A stretch of 13,998 nt of DNA from Candidatus Omnitrophota bacterium (GTDB taxonomy: Bacteria; Verrucomicrobiota; Verrucomicrobiia; Limisphaerales; UBA1319): contig JAMCZD010000092.1 in NCBI GenBank assembly GCA_023473405.1, forward strand, positions 823 to 14,820. The letters are read 5' to 3'. How positions within the stretch are numbered: the stretch's first letter is position 1; the number at the start of each line of letters is the position of its first letter. Both the position numbers and the translations under genes were made by a program. This document shows positions 1 to 7,370 of the stretch, in pieces. The notes beneath the pieces are model-generated. The model was not told the origin of the DNA. It saw only the letters and a program-made list of their open reading frames with translations, and ran no database searches.

Positions 1-951
1 CGGCAGCACCAAGAAAAACACCGGTAGAATCTTGATGAAGGCGCAGAAGAGGGGGCCCAGGCGGGCTTGTTTTTCGTCGCGGGCGGCGAGCACGCGCTGG
101 ACAATGGTTTGGTCACAGCACCAGTACCAGATGCCCAGGACCGGGTAGCCTAACAGGATGGCATACCAGGGCAGTCCGCTGGCGTCGGTGGCTGAGCGGG
201 CCATGCTGAGAAAATTGCCGGTTGATTGCGGAATGCCCTCCTGGCCGGCCATTGGGTGCGGATGAGCGAGGAGTGTTTGCGACAGCTCGGACCATCCGCC
301 GATCTTGATGTAAGCGACGACGGTGATGCAGATCGCGCCGATGAGCAGCAGGACCGTTTGCAAGCTTTCGGTCCACACCACCGCGAGCAGGCCGCCGAGC
401 ATGGTATATATGCCGGTCAGAATCCCAAGGGCCATGATGAAAAACATTAGGGCGTTCATGCCGAGGATGGTGGTTTCCGGCGGGATGTTCATGATGCCGC
501 GCAACACCCACGCCGCCGTGTAGAGCGCCACGCCGATGTGAATAACGATGGCCGAGAAGAGCGAGATGATCGCCAGGACATCACGGCACGGGCGGTTAAA
601 GCGGCGTTCGAGGTAATCGGGCAGTGTTGGCACACCCGACCGCAGGTAAAGCGGGGCGAAGAACAGCGACAACAGGATGAGCGTGAACCCGGCCATCCAC
701 TCGAAGTTGCCGTAAACCAAGCCGTATTGGTAAGCGGTTTGAGCCAGGCTAACCAGATGGACGGTGGAGATGTTCGCTGCAAACATGGCCAGTCCAATGA
801 TCGGCCAACCGAGGGTGTTGCCAGCCAGGAAATAGCGGCTGCCTTCACCGCCGCGGCGTCGGAGGAATCCCGCCGCCACGCCGATGCCGACCACGCCAAC
901 CAAGTAAATGACTATGATTCCCCAGTCCAAATTGCTGATTTCAGATTTCAT
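1..951 (-). CDS. Sodium:solute symporter (SSS/SGLT-like), 3' part cut by window edge
   Basis: The minus-strand frame from the ATG at 951 stays open for 317 codons to base 1 without a stop, so the C-terminus lies outside the window. The protein begins MKSEISNLDWGIIVIYLVGV and is dominated by hydrophobic membrane segments. Early loops carry RYFLAGNTLGWPIIGLAMFAANIS, which corresponds to the first conserved helix pair of the SSS (solute:sodium symporter) family. Residues 275-290 read WYWCCDQTIVQRVLAA, close to the signature of the SGLT sugar-transporter branch (WYWCTDQxIVQRxLAA). It should therefore import a solute, likely a sugar, with sodium across the inner membrane; the exact substrate cannot be read. 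The start is 19 bp after the stop of the UroD-like gene, so the two are probably co-transcribed. No clear Shine-Dalgarno precedes the ATG. Family members usually have about 500-560 residues, so roughly 60 percent is visible. Confidence 0.9.
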   Translation of the reverse strand, partial: MKSEISNLDWGIIVIYLVGVVGIGVAAGFLRRRGGEGSRYFLAGNTLGWPIIGLAMFAANISTVHLVSLAQTAYQYGLVYGNFEWMAGFTLILLSLFFAPLYLRSGVPTLPDYLERRFNRPCRDVLAIISLFSAIVIHIGVALYTAAWVLRGIMNIPPETTILGMNALMFFIMALGILTGIYTMLGGLLAVVWTESLQTVLLLIGAICITVVAYIKIGGWSELSQTLLAHPHPMAGQEGIPQSTGNFLSMARSATDASGLPWYAILLGYPVLGIWYWCCDQTIVQRVLAARDEKQARLGPLFCAFIKILPVFFLVLP

Positions 952-970
952 GGTTAAGCTTTTGTCCTGT

Positions 971-2092
971 TCAGTAAACGCATTCCTTCGCCGCTTCTGC
1001 GAAGGTTTTCAAATTCTCAACCGGCGTGTCAAAAAAGTGATCCGACGCCGAGCAGATATAGCCCCCGCTCCGACCGAACCCATCAAAGAGACGCCGCACT
1101 TCAGCGCGGATTTCCGCCGGTGTCCCGCCGGTTAAAACGTTGAACTGGTCCATGCCGCCGATCATGGCGATTTTGCCGCCGAAACAAGCGCGAACCTGGT
1201 CCGGCGCGGTGATGTTACCGCCCACGCCCGGCGGCGCAAGCGTCTCGGAGGCGTCCGTGCCGTTCTCCACGATAGGGTCGAGGATGCGCATTATTCCACC
1301 GCAGGTGTGATAGGTGGCGCGATGACCGAACCGGTGGAGGGCGTCGTGTATCTGGCGGTCGTATGTCAGGCAGAACTCGCGGTGGATTTTGGGGGAAATG
1401 ACCGTGTCACTGCTCGCTCCGCCGCCGGTCTCGATGAGGTCAAACTTGGCTCCGTCGAGGGATTCATCGATGAACCGCAATTTACGCTCCAGCAGGGCGC
1501 GCAGCAGGCGATGGACCCAGCCCGGACGATCTATTGCGGCAAGGATCAGCTCCTGGACGTCCATCAGACAGCAGGCATGCTGCCAGCAACCCGCCTGGTC
1601 GCCCCACACGAATCCGCGCAGGATGCCCGAATCGCCAATGCGGTCGTACTCGGCGGCGATGGCCTGGCGATTCAACTTTGCCACGGGCATGTATTTCTCG
1701 ATCAAGTCGAGGTCATCCGGTTTTTTAATCAGGTATTCAGTGATCCAGGTGGTGATGCGGTTGCCGCCGGTTTTGTAAGTGAGTCTGCCGCCGGGGGTGA
1801 CGATGGTGTGATTGAGGAGTTTGTCATTGGGATCGTCTTTGACAACCTCGATCTCCTCGCGCCACTGGGGGGACTGAACGATGTACTTCTCCGCGTTGGG
1901 AATCCAGAACTGGCCCATCGCCTCGAAGTATTGGATCGAGGCATCGAGCCCGCACGCCTTGAACGCCTCGAGGGCGTCCATGCCGCCGAGGTAGGTATCG
2001 AGGTGGAATTGCTGCCATTGATGGATGGTAACGGGCAGACGGTCGGGTTTCTCGCGGGATAAAGCCCGCATCATGCGTTCTTTGGAGGTCAT
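971..2092 (-). CDS. Uroporphyrinogen decarboxylase-family (MtaA/CmuA-like) protein
   Basis: This 373-residue protein starts MTSKERMMRALSREKPDRLP, the usual opening of UroD-like proteins outside haem synthesis. The frame is open upstream to a TTG at 2128, but the ATG at 2092 matches the family start, so I use it; neither has a good RBS. A zinc-site pattern of corrinoid methyltransferases is visible: H262-T-C264 (in YHTCGG) and a distant C347 (in GYICSASDHFF), near the end of the TIM-barrel fold. Known relatives either decarboxylate uroporphyrinogen or move methyl groups between corrinoid proteins and thiols. The HxC...C triad and the sugar-related neighbours argue against a haem role. The gene sits 72 bp after the fucosidase stop and 19 bp before the symporter, in the same direction. 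I infer a role in handling a methylated substrate brought in by the symporter, but no corrinoid-protein gene is in the window. The family call is firm; the function is open. Confidence 0.88.
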   Translation of the reverse strand: MTSKERMMRALSREKPDRLPVTIHQWQQFHLDTYLGGMDALEAFKACGLDASIQYFEAMGQFWIPNAEKYIVQSPQWREEIEVVKDDPNDKLLNHTIVTPGGRLTYKTGGNRITTWITEYLIKKPDDLDLIEKYMPVAKLNRQAIAAEYDRIGDSGILRGFVWGDQAGCWQHACCLMDVQELILAAIDRPGWVHRLLRALLERKLRFIDESLDGAKFDLIETGGGASSDTVISPKIHREFCLTYDRQIHDALHRFGHRATYHTCGGIMRILDPIVENGTDASETLAPPGVGGNITAPDQVRACFGGKIAMIGGMDQFNVLTGGTPAEIRAEVRRLFDGFGRSGGYICSASDHFFDTPVENLKTFAEAAKECVY

Positions 2093-2164
2093 GGGATGGC
2101 TCGATGAATCGGATGAATGCTTAACCAATGAAGCGCGGCGTTGGTTCCGTCAGATGGCCCAGTT

Positions 2165-3223
2165 TTATGAGCCAGGGTTGGGGGCGGAAACGGGTGGTTT
2201 GAGCTCGCCGCGAATGTATCGGCCCACTTTTTCAAGGGTCTGAACGTCTATATCGCGCAAGCGACCGGCATAGTTTGGACCCACATCGAGCGAGAATAGG
2301 TTCCCGTATTTAACCGCCCCGAGGTAATCGGCGTAGATTTTCTCGGACGGGAGACAGAGTTGATCATGTTTCGGCAGCGAGTAGAACCACATTGCGCCAC
2401 CCTGGTGCGGCGGCAGGATCGGGTATGTGAACTCTGCTACGCGAAAATTCTTGCTGGGTGAAGTCTTCATATACGGTCCAGCCGAGGCGGGATTCTCGAG
2501 CGGACCTGGACCGCCCATCTCGCCCAGCCGGATGTCGGCCCCTTCCTGGTCGCCGTGATTGAAGCCGACGAAGCAATCGGGCTGGAGCGATTTCACGAAA
2601 CGAAGGGTGTCCCGATGGCTCAGCCCACCCGTTCCCACGGCATGATCGAACCAGATAAACTCGATGGGCCCGTATTGTGTCAGCAATTCGCGGAGTTGCG
2701 CCTTTTTCATTTCCGGGTTTGATCCGCCTTTGCCGCCCTCACCATCTGCCGCGCCGGGCCAGGTCCAGTCGCCCTCGGAGAAATAGAGGGCGAGTTTGAT
2801 GCCGTATTTGTCGCAGGCCTGCCGCAATTCACGCAGCACGTCCCGGCCCAACGGGCTCTTCGTCACTTTCCGGTCCGTGGTCTGGGTGTCCCACAGGCAA
2901 AAGCCGTCGTGGTGTTTGGTGAGGAACAGGATATAACCCATTCCGGCCTCCTTCGCCGTCCTCGCCCACTGGTCAACGTCGCAACCGGTTGGATGGAAGA
3001 AGGCCGTGTTGGTGACGCCCGGGGTCCATTCCTTGCCGGAAAAGGTGCTGCAAGACCAGCAGATGAACATGCCGAAGCGGAGCTGTTTCAGTTCGGCCAC
3101 GCGTTTCTCGCTCACTGGGGGTGGAGTGGCGTCGGGCGAGGCCGCCGGATTTTGTTGGGCGCGCGGAGCCGCGAATCCCGCAGCCAGCAGGGCGAACGGC
3201 AACAAGAATGTGTGCGTTTTCAT
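2165..3223 (-). CDS. Exported alpha-L-fucosidase-like glycoside hydrolase (GH29)
   Basis: I take the ATG at 3223 (352 residues) because MKTHTFLLPFALLAAGFAAP is a clear signal peptide with a cut expected near APRAQQ; the open frame upstream to 3304 adds an unlikely 27-residue extension. GH29 landmarks follow in order: RFGMFICWSCSTFSGKEW (residues about 49-66), FLTKHHDGFCLWDT, the EFIWFDHAVG block whose D193 aligns with the GH29 catalytic nucleophile, and GNLFSLDVGPNYAGRL near the end. GH29 enzymes cleave terminal alpha-L-fucose from glycans with retention, here presumably in the periplasm or outside. Oddities: the substrate-binding His expected in the FGxFIHW motif is replaced by Cys (C55), and the protein stops after the catalytic barrel, without the C-terminal beta domain that brings most members to about 430-500 residues. 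It is the first gene of the likely operon with the UroD-like and symporter genes. It could have another substrate within the GH29 clan. Confidence 0.85.
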   Translation of the reverse strand: MKTHTFLLPFALLAAGFAAPRAQQNPAASPDATPPPVSEKRVAELKQLRFGMFICWSCSTFSGKEWTPGVTNTAFFHPTGCDVDQWARTAKEAGMGYILFLTKHHDGFCLWDTQTTDRKVTKSPLGRDVLRELRQACDKYGIKLALYFSEGDWTWPGAADGEGGKGGSNPEMKKAQLRELLTQYGPIEFIWFDHAVGTGGLSHRDTLRFVKSLQPDCFVGFNHGDQEGADIRLGEMGGPGPLENPASAGPYMKTSPSKNFRVAEFTYPILPPHQGGAMWFYSLPKHDQLCLPSEKIYADYLGAVKYGNLFSLDVGPNYAGRLRDIDVQTLEKVGRYIRGELKPPVSAPNPGS

Positions 3224-3353
3224 AAACTCAAGGCGAACAGATGAAAGCAATATACGCATGGAAAATTGAATGAATTTCCAGCAAAAAAACGCTCGGACGG
3301 GCATTTTTTATTTATCTTGCCGCAGTCTCGATGCTGACGCCAAAGTCGAAACC
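3224..3353. promoter_or_regulatory. Divergent intergenic region between the GH29 and radical SAM genes
   Basis: Both neighbouring genes point away from this AT-rich stretch of about 130 bp, so it should hold two promoters. On the minus strand TATATT (complement of 3249-3254) lies 25 nt before the fucosidase ATG and is a possible -10 box, but I see no well-spaced -35. An A7 run near 3284-3290 and a T6 run near 3304-3309 flank a GC-rich core that can form a small imperfect hairpin; this could bend DNA or act as a weak terminator. The promoter assignment is inferred mostly from gene orientation. Confidence 0.35.
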
Positions 3354-4793
3354 ATGAAAATGTCGAGTCCCACGGTGCTCCTGGTCAATACCAACCGGAT
3401 GAAGCCGGCGGTTGCCCCGATTGGCCTGGATTATCTCGCTGATTCGGTAAACGCAGCCGGGCACCCGCTGCGTTTGTTGGACCTTTGTTTTTCCGAGGAC
3501 ATAGCGGGAGACACCGATCGGATGACGCGTGAATTTGCGCCAGGCGTTATCGGCGTCACGGTTCGGAATACCGACGATTGCTATTTCACCAGCCAGGCCT
3601 TTTTCCTGCCTGAGATCAAAGAGGTGATCGCGATGTTGCACCATTATTCGGCGGCGCCGATTGTCCTGGGCGGGGTCGGCTACTCGGTTGCGCCGAGTGC
3701 GGCCCTGGATTATTGCGGAGCGGACTTTGGAATGATCGGCGAAGGCGAACAGGCTTTTGTTCAGTTCCTGCAGGCCAGCCAGAATCGCGGCGGACTCGAC
3801 CATGTGCCCGGCTTGGTCTATCGCGAGGACGGTGTTATTCGCCAAAACCCACCGCGTCCGGCTGACTTGGCGGCTTTGCCGATACCCCAACGCCAATGGG
3901 TCGACAACGCCCGCTATTTTTCGAAGGGCGGCCAGGCCGGTTTTGAGACCAAACGCGGTTGCCCGATGGACTGCATTTACTGCGCCGATCCGGTTGCCAA
4001 AGGCCGAACAGCGCGGTTGATGCCCCCGGCGCGCGTGGTTGCCGAGTTGTCAGCCTTGCGAAGGCAAGGGATTGACCATTTTCACACCTGCGACAGCGAG
4101 TTCAATATTCCCGAGGATCATTGCCTTGAAGTCTGCCGCGCGATCATTGACGCCGGCTTAAGCGATGGAATCCGCTGGTACGCCTACTGTTCCCCGGTGC
4201 CTTTCCACGACGAGATGGCCGCGTTGTTCAAGCGCGCGGGATGCGCCGGCATCAACTTTGGAGCGGACAGCGGCAGCGACGCCATTCTGCGCCGTTTAAG
4301 ACGGCACTTTACCGCGGCGGACTTGGCCGCGACGGCAAGTATTTGCCGGCGGCACGGTATTCCGTTCATGTTCGATCTGCTGGTGGGCAGTCCAGGGGAG
4401 ACACGTGACACCATTCGCCAGACCATCGATCTCATGCGCCGCTTGAGCCCTGACTGCGTCGGACTGTCCATGGGAGTGCGGATTTACCAGGGTACTCGGA
4501 TGGCCGAAGAAGCACACGCGCTCGGCAGTCCAGCAGATCATCCGAACCTTTACGGTGCGAAAATCAACAATCCGCACTTTCTGCGTCCGGTTTTTTACAT
4601 CGCGCCCGGTCTGGGCGAGGACATCGCCGATCACGTGCGAGAGACCGTGGCCGGTGACAACCGCTTCTTTCTGCCGGAACCGACCGCGGGTAAAGGCAAC
4701 TACAACTACAACGACAACTCGGTCCTGGTGCAGGCCATCGAGAACGGCGCCCGGGGGGCTTATTGGGACATTTTGCGGCGTTTGCGCGGCTAG
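3354..4793 (+). CDS. Cobalamin (B12)-binding-domain radical SAM protein
   Basis: The ATG at 3354 gives 479 residues starting MKMSSPTVLLVNTNRMKPAV; the frame is open from 3270, but the conserved N-terminal fold begins just after 3354. Residues about 5-150 resemble the Rossmann-like B12-binding domain (VLLVNTN, APIGLDYLADSVNAAGH, then GGVGYSVAP and the acidic DFGMIGEGEQAF block). The radical SAM 4Fe-4S motif is C203-x3-C207-x2-C210 in RGCPMDCIYC, followed by HFHTCDSEFNI and later GINFGADSGSD and FDLLVGSPGET. The C-terminal part carries GNYNYNDNS. Such class-B-like enzymes use SAM and often cobalamin for methylation of unactivated carbons or for ring chemistry in lipid or natural-product pathways; the substrate here is unknown. 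No clear RBS is seen. The gene is divergent from the sugar block and 175 bp ahead of an unknown gene, so context gives little help. Confidence 0.9.
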   Translation: MKMSSPTVLLVNTNRMKPAVAPIGLDYLADSVNAAGHPLRLLDLCFSEDIAGDTDRMTREFAPGVIGVTVRNTDDCYFTSQAFFLPEIKEVIAMLHHYSAAPIVLGGVGYSVAPSAALDYCGADFGMIGEGEQAFVQFLQASQNRGGLDHVPGLVYREDGVIRQNPPRPADLAALPIPQRQWVDNARYFSKGGQAGFETKRGCPMDCIYCADPVAKGRTARLMPPARVVAELSALRRQGIDHFHTCDSEFNIPEDHCLEVCRAIIDAGLSDGIRWYAYCSPVPFHDEMAALFKRAGCAGINFGADSGSDAILRRLRRHFTAADLAATASICRRHGIPFMFDLLVGSPGETRDTIRQTIDLMRRLSPDCVGLSMGVRIYQGTRMAEEAHALGSPADHPNLYGAKINNPHFLRPVFYIAPGLGEDIADHVRETVAGDNRFFLPEPTAGKGNYNYNDNSVLVQAIENGARGAYWDILRRLRG

Positions 4794-4859
4794 TGTGGTG
4801 ATCTCGCGCTCGCGCGCAGTCTTTGAAGGGACCAAAGGGACGAGATGGCGATGATGTTG

Positions 4860-4904
4860 CGCTCCACGCTCTTTACGCTCTCGCGCTCACCACGCTCCAC
4901 GCTC
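4860..4904. repeat. Short direct repeats of a CGCTCCACGCTC motif in an intergenic spacer
   Basis: The 12-mer CGCTCCACGCTC occurs at 4860-4871 and again at 4893-4904, with related CGCTC steps between and before them (4804-4813). The 175-bp gap after the radical SAM gene otherwise shows no gene and no T-tailed hairpin. Similar CGCGCTCC words recur at about 5867-5880, on the other side of the next gene. Confidence 0.5.
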
Positions 4905-4968
4905 AGCACGATTTTGTTGGTTGCGCTTTGCCATGAAATTCGCCACAACTGCGGGCCGATTTTGAGAT

Positions 4969-5784
4969 ATGAAAGTGAACGCAACAAAACCGAAGGCCAG
5001 TGCTGAGTCTCAGTTATTGGATTTGCTGAAACAAGTTTTGCCTAAAGCCACCCATGATCCGAACCTTGCCGAACAGATATACGAGGCCATAGAGCATGAA
5101 CTCGATCGCAAAGCCCGCATCGCGGCTTTTGACAAATACTGCCGCAAAATGGAATTGCCCGACTTGGAACCTAAGACGCTCGAGGATGTGAAGCGGCAGT
5201 TTGACGAATCGTTTAGAGGTGCCGATGTGACACTAATGCCCGACCTGACAACGCAAACGCTGGCGATAGAAATCGCCTTGCCCGATGGGACCCAATTGAA
5301 CAGCAATATCGAGGTCAGACCGGTGGCGACGGAACTGACCGACGAGCCGGAAATCAAGTTGAAATTTGTCCCGTTCCCAGTTTGCCTGCCGGGCGACCAA
5401 CAGTTGGTTTGGATTCTGGCCAAACGCGAGGACCTGACTTCGGAGGAGGCGGCTATCGCCGTGTCCAAGACCCAGGAGGAGTTCTGGGCCTCCAAACGCG
5501 GTCAAAAGCTGTTGCGCGACCACGTCGAGCGCGGCTTTCCCGAATTCATTGCCCGCGCACCGGCAGGCATGCTGAGCGAGGCCGGCGTGAAACGACACTA
5601 CAAGGAACCCGAGCCGATCAAAGTCCTGCATTCGTCCACGGTGCTGGAACGTCTGCCGGGGCAAAGCGCAAAGGGCGAAGGGCGAAGCGCAAAGGGCGAA
5701 GGGCAAAGCGCAAGGGGCGAAGGGCGAAGCGCAAGGGGCGAAGGGCAAAGCGCAAAGGACGAAGTGCAAAGCGGCAAGCGCTAA
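4969..5784 (+). CDS. Hypothetical protein with C-terminal heptapeptide repeats
   Basis: I do not recognise this 271-residue protein. It has no signal peptide or membrane segment and looks soluble and charged. Residues about 10-75 are predicted helical (QLLDLLKQVLPKA, YEAIEHELDRKARIAAFDKY); residues about 80-135 look like beta strands (VTLMPDLTTQTLAIEIALPD); about 150-215 are again helical and end FIARAPAGMLSEAGVKRHY. From residue 231 the chain is a tandem repeat of the heptad G-Q/R-S-A-K/R-G-E, five copies, then VQSGKR and stop. The repeat is a 21-bp DNA tandem repeat, so the tail appears to be a recent add-on and not a conserved domain. The ATG at 4969 has no convincing RBS. The gene is 175 bp after the radical SAM gene and 203 bp before glgC, with low-complexity sequence on both sides. 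It may be lineage-specific. Confidence 0.65.
   Translation: MKVNATKPKASAESQLLDLLKQVLPKATHDPNLAEQIYEAIEHELDRKARIAAFDKYCRKMELPDLEPKTLEDVKRQFDESFRGADVTLMPDLTTQTLAIEIALPDGTQLNSNIEVRPVATELTDEPEIKLKFVPFPVCLPGDQQLVWILAKREDLTSEEAAIAVSKTQEEFWASKRGQKLLRDHVERGFPEFIARAPAGMLSEAGVKRHYKEPEPIKVLHSSTVLERLPGQSAKGEGRSAKGEGQSARGEGRSARGEGQSAKDEVQSGKR
5659..5780 (+). repeat. 21-bp tandem repeat, five units plus a partial unit, inside a coding region
   Basis: Five consecutive 21-bp units fill 5659-5763, followed by a decayed partial unit to 5780. Units 1, 3 and 5 begin GGGCAAAGCGCAA and units 2 and 4 begin GGGCGAAGCGCAA, so the array also has a 42-bp two-unit period. Units 1-2 carry AAG and units 3-4 AGG at the fifth codon, which suggests duplication of a 42-bp pair. 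Because the unit is a multiple of three, copy changes keep the frame. Confidence 0.92.
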
Positions 5785-5826
5785 AAGCTGATGGGTAAGG
5801 GGCGATCAGTGGCAGGTTAAGGGCTC

Positions 5827-5858
5827 GAAAGCGAAGGGCCTCGCTGCGCTGCGCTTTC
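5827..5858. repeat. Inverted repeat GAAAGCG / CGCTTTC in the spacer before glgC
   Basis: GAAAGCG at 5827-5833 pairs with CGCTTTC at 5852-5858 across an 18-nt loop. It lies 43 bp after the preceding stop codon, but there is no T-run behind it, so a terminator role is only possible. Confidence 0.3.
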
Positions 5859-5924
5859 ACTCTCCTCGCGCTCCGCGCTTCCCCGTTCTACTCTCTCAGG
5901 CTCGATATGAGAAGCGGAAGCGAC

Positions 5925-5954
5925 TTGCTTTGGCGGGTGGGATTGTAGTATTAT
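5925..5954 (+). promoter_or_regulatory. Candidate sigma70-type promoter of glgC
   Basis: TTGCTT (5925-5930) and TATTAT (5949-5954) are separated by 18 bp, in the last AT-rich stretch before glgC. The -10 matches five of six consensus bases; the -35 is weak. It would give a leader of roughly 27 nt before the start codon at 5988. Confidence 0.4.
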
Positions 5955-5974
5955 TAGTCGATTAAGTCACGCTG

Positions 5975-5980
5975 AAAGGA
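5975..5980 (+). promoter_or_regulatory. Ribosome binding site of glgC
   Basis: AAAGGA ends 7 nt before the ATG at 5988 and decides that start. The other nearby ATG, at 5984, is out of frame. Confidence 0.6.
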
Positions 5981-5987
5981 ATCATGT

Positions 5988-7295
5988 ATGCCGATTTTTA
6001 AGAACCTGTCCGCAAATCGAGCTAAGGTCTTGGCTGTCATCATGGGCGGCGGCCAGGGAACCCGGTTGTTTCCGCTCACCAAAGAACGCTCGAAACCGGC
6101 GGTTCCACTCGCCGGCAAGTACCGCCTGGTAGATATTCCCATCTCGAATTGCATCAACTCGGACATCAAGAGGGTTTATCTCCTGACCCAGTTCAATTCG
6201 GCATCGCTTCATCGGCACATTTCGCAATCCTATAAATTTGACCAGTTTACCAACGGCTTCGTCGAAATCCTGGCCGCCGAACAGACCTATGACGACACCA
6301 CTTGGTACCAGGGAACGGCGGATGCCGTGAGGAAAAACCGGGTTCATTTTTTGAGCCAGGACTTTGATTACGCACTGGTCCTGAGCGGTGATCAGCTATA
6401 CCGCATGGATTACCGGCAAATCATCAACCAGCACATCGAAACCAGCGCCGATCTCACGGTCGCCACGATCCCCGTCCCCCGCAGCGAAACTCATCGATTT
6501 GGGATTATGCAGATCGACGCGGACCGGCGCATCACCCGGTTCGTTGAAAAACCAACCGATCCAGCCGTGCAGGACTCGCTCAAGCTGCCGCCGGAATGGT
6601 ATCCACGCCTGGGCATAACCGGGGCCGAGGACTTGCTCCTGGCTTCGATGGGCATATACGTCTTCAACCGGGACGTGATGTTTGAATTGCTCGATAGCAA
6701 TTTAACCGATTTCGGCAAGCATATTATACCCAAGGCCATCCATACGCACCGCAGCTTTTCCTTCGTATTTCAAGGTTACTGGGAAGACATCGGGACGATC
6801 CGGTCCTTTTTCGACGCCAATCTGGAGCTGACAACCGAACTGCCGCGCTTCAACTTTTTCGATATGGAATCGCCAATCTTCTCGCGACCGCGCTTCCTGC
6901 CGGGCTCGAAGATCAATGGAGCGACCGTCGATCACGCCGTCATTTCCGACGGGTGCATCATTAATTACGCCAAAATTTCGCACAGCATCATCGGGATTCG
7001 CAGCCTGGTCGATCGCGGCAGCCAACTCAATCGTGTCGTAATGCTGGGGAGCGATTTTTTCGAGTCCGACGCCTCGATCATGGCCAATGAAGGTAATGGC
7101 ATACCGCGGATTGGCGTCGGCAAGAATACGGTCATCGAAAATGTAATCATCGACAAGAACGCGCGGATCGGTGACAATTGCGCGATTTCGCCTGCCGGCA
7201 AGCCCGAGGAAGTAACCGACCAGCGCTATTACATCCGGGATGGAATCGTTATCATCCCCAAAAACGCGATCATCCCTCACGGCACGATCATTTGA
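5988..7295 (+). CDS. glgC: Glucose-1-phosphate adenylyltransferase (ADP-glucose pyrophosphorylase)
   Basis: This 435-residue protein makes ADP-glucose from ATP and glucose-1-phosphate, the committed step of bacterial glycogen synthesis, in the cytosol. The nucleotidyltransferase loop GGGQGTRLFPLT is at residues 20-31, followed by KERSKPAVPLAGKYRLVDIP. Substrate motifs are YQGTADAVR (107-115), GDQLYRMDY with D135 as the expected metal/catalytic aspartate, FVEKP and SMGIYVFNRDV. The C-terminal third is a left-handed beta helix with hexapeptide-like repeats (INGATVDHAVISDGCIINYAKISHSIIG) and ends GIVIIPKNAIIPHGTII. Length and ending resemble the plant and cyanobacterial type more than the E. coli enzyme, a family impression only. 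The start has an AAAGGA RBS and an upstream promoter candidate. No other glg genes are adjacent, so it appears to stand outside a glycogen operon. The next gene follows after 75 bp in the same direction and could be co-transcribed. Confidence 0.97.
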   Translation: MPIFKNLSANRAKVLAVIMGGGQGTRLFPLTKERSKPAVPLAGKYRLVDIPISNCINSDIKRVYLLTQFNSASLHRHISQSYKFDQFTNGFVEILAAEQTYDDTTWYQGTADAVRKNRVHFLSQDFDYALVLSGDQLYRMDYRQIINQHIETSADLTVATIPVPRSETHRFGIMQIDADRRITRFVEKPTDPAVQDSLKLPPEWYPRLGITGAEDLLLASMGIYVFNRDVMFELLDSNLTDFGKHIIPKAIHTHRSFSFVFQGYWEDIGTIRSFFDANLELTTELPRFNFFDMESPIFSRPRFLPGSKINGATVDHAVISDGCIINYAKISHSIIGIRSLVDRGSQLNRVVMLGSDFFESDASIMANEGNGIPRIGVGKNTVIENVIIDKNARIGDNCAISPAGKPEEVTDQRYYIRDGIVIIPKNAIIPHGTII

Positions 7296-7360
7296 TTTGC
7301 CAACCCGCCGGGTCGGCGGCGCGCGTCGTCAACGGCTATTCAAACCCCACGAACCCCAGC

Positions 7361-7364
7361 AGGA
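7361..7364 (+). promoter_or_regulatory. Ribosome binding site of the DUF3891-type gene
   Basis: AGGA at 7361-7364 lies 6 nt before the ATG at 7371 and supports this start. Confidence 0.5.
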
Positions 7365-7370
7365 TTAAAA

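Noticed and set aside
1307..2062. 251-codon plus-strand frame opposite the UroD-like gene
   Set aside because: It lies wholly antisense to a well-supported family member and shows no motif of its own.
5659..5780. CRISPR array
   Set aside because: The 21-bp units are directly adjacent without spacers and are in frame within a coding sequence. No cas genes are present.
7305..7319. CCGCC/GGCGG hairpin after glgC as a terminator
   Set aside because: It has only five pairs and no T-run, and such pairings are common in GC-rich DNA.
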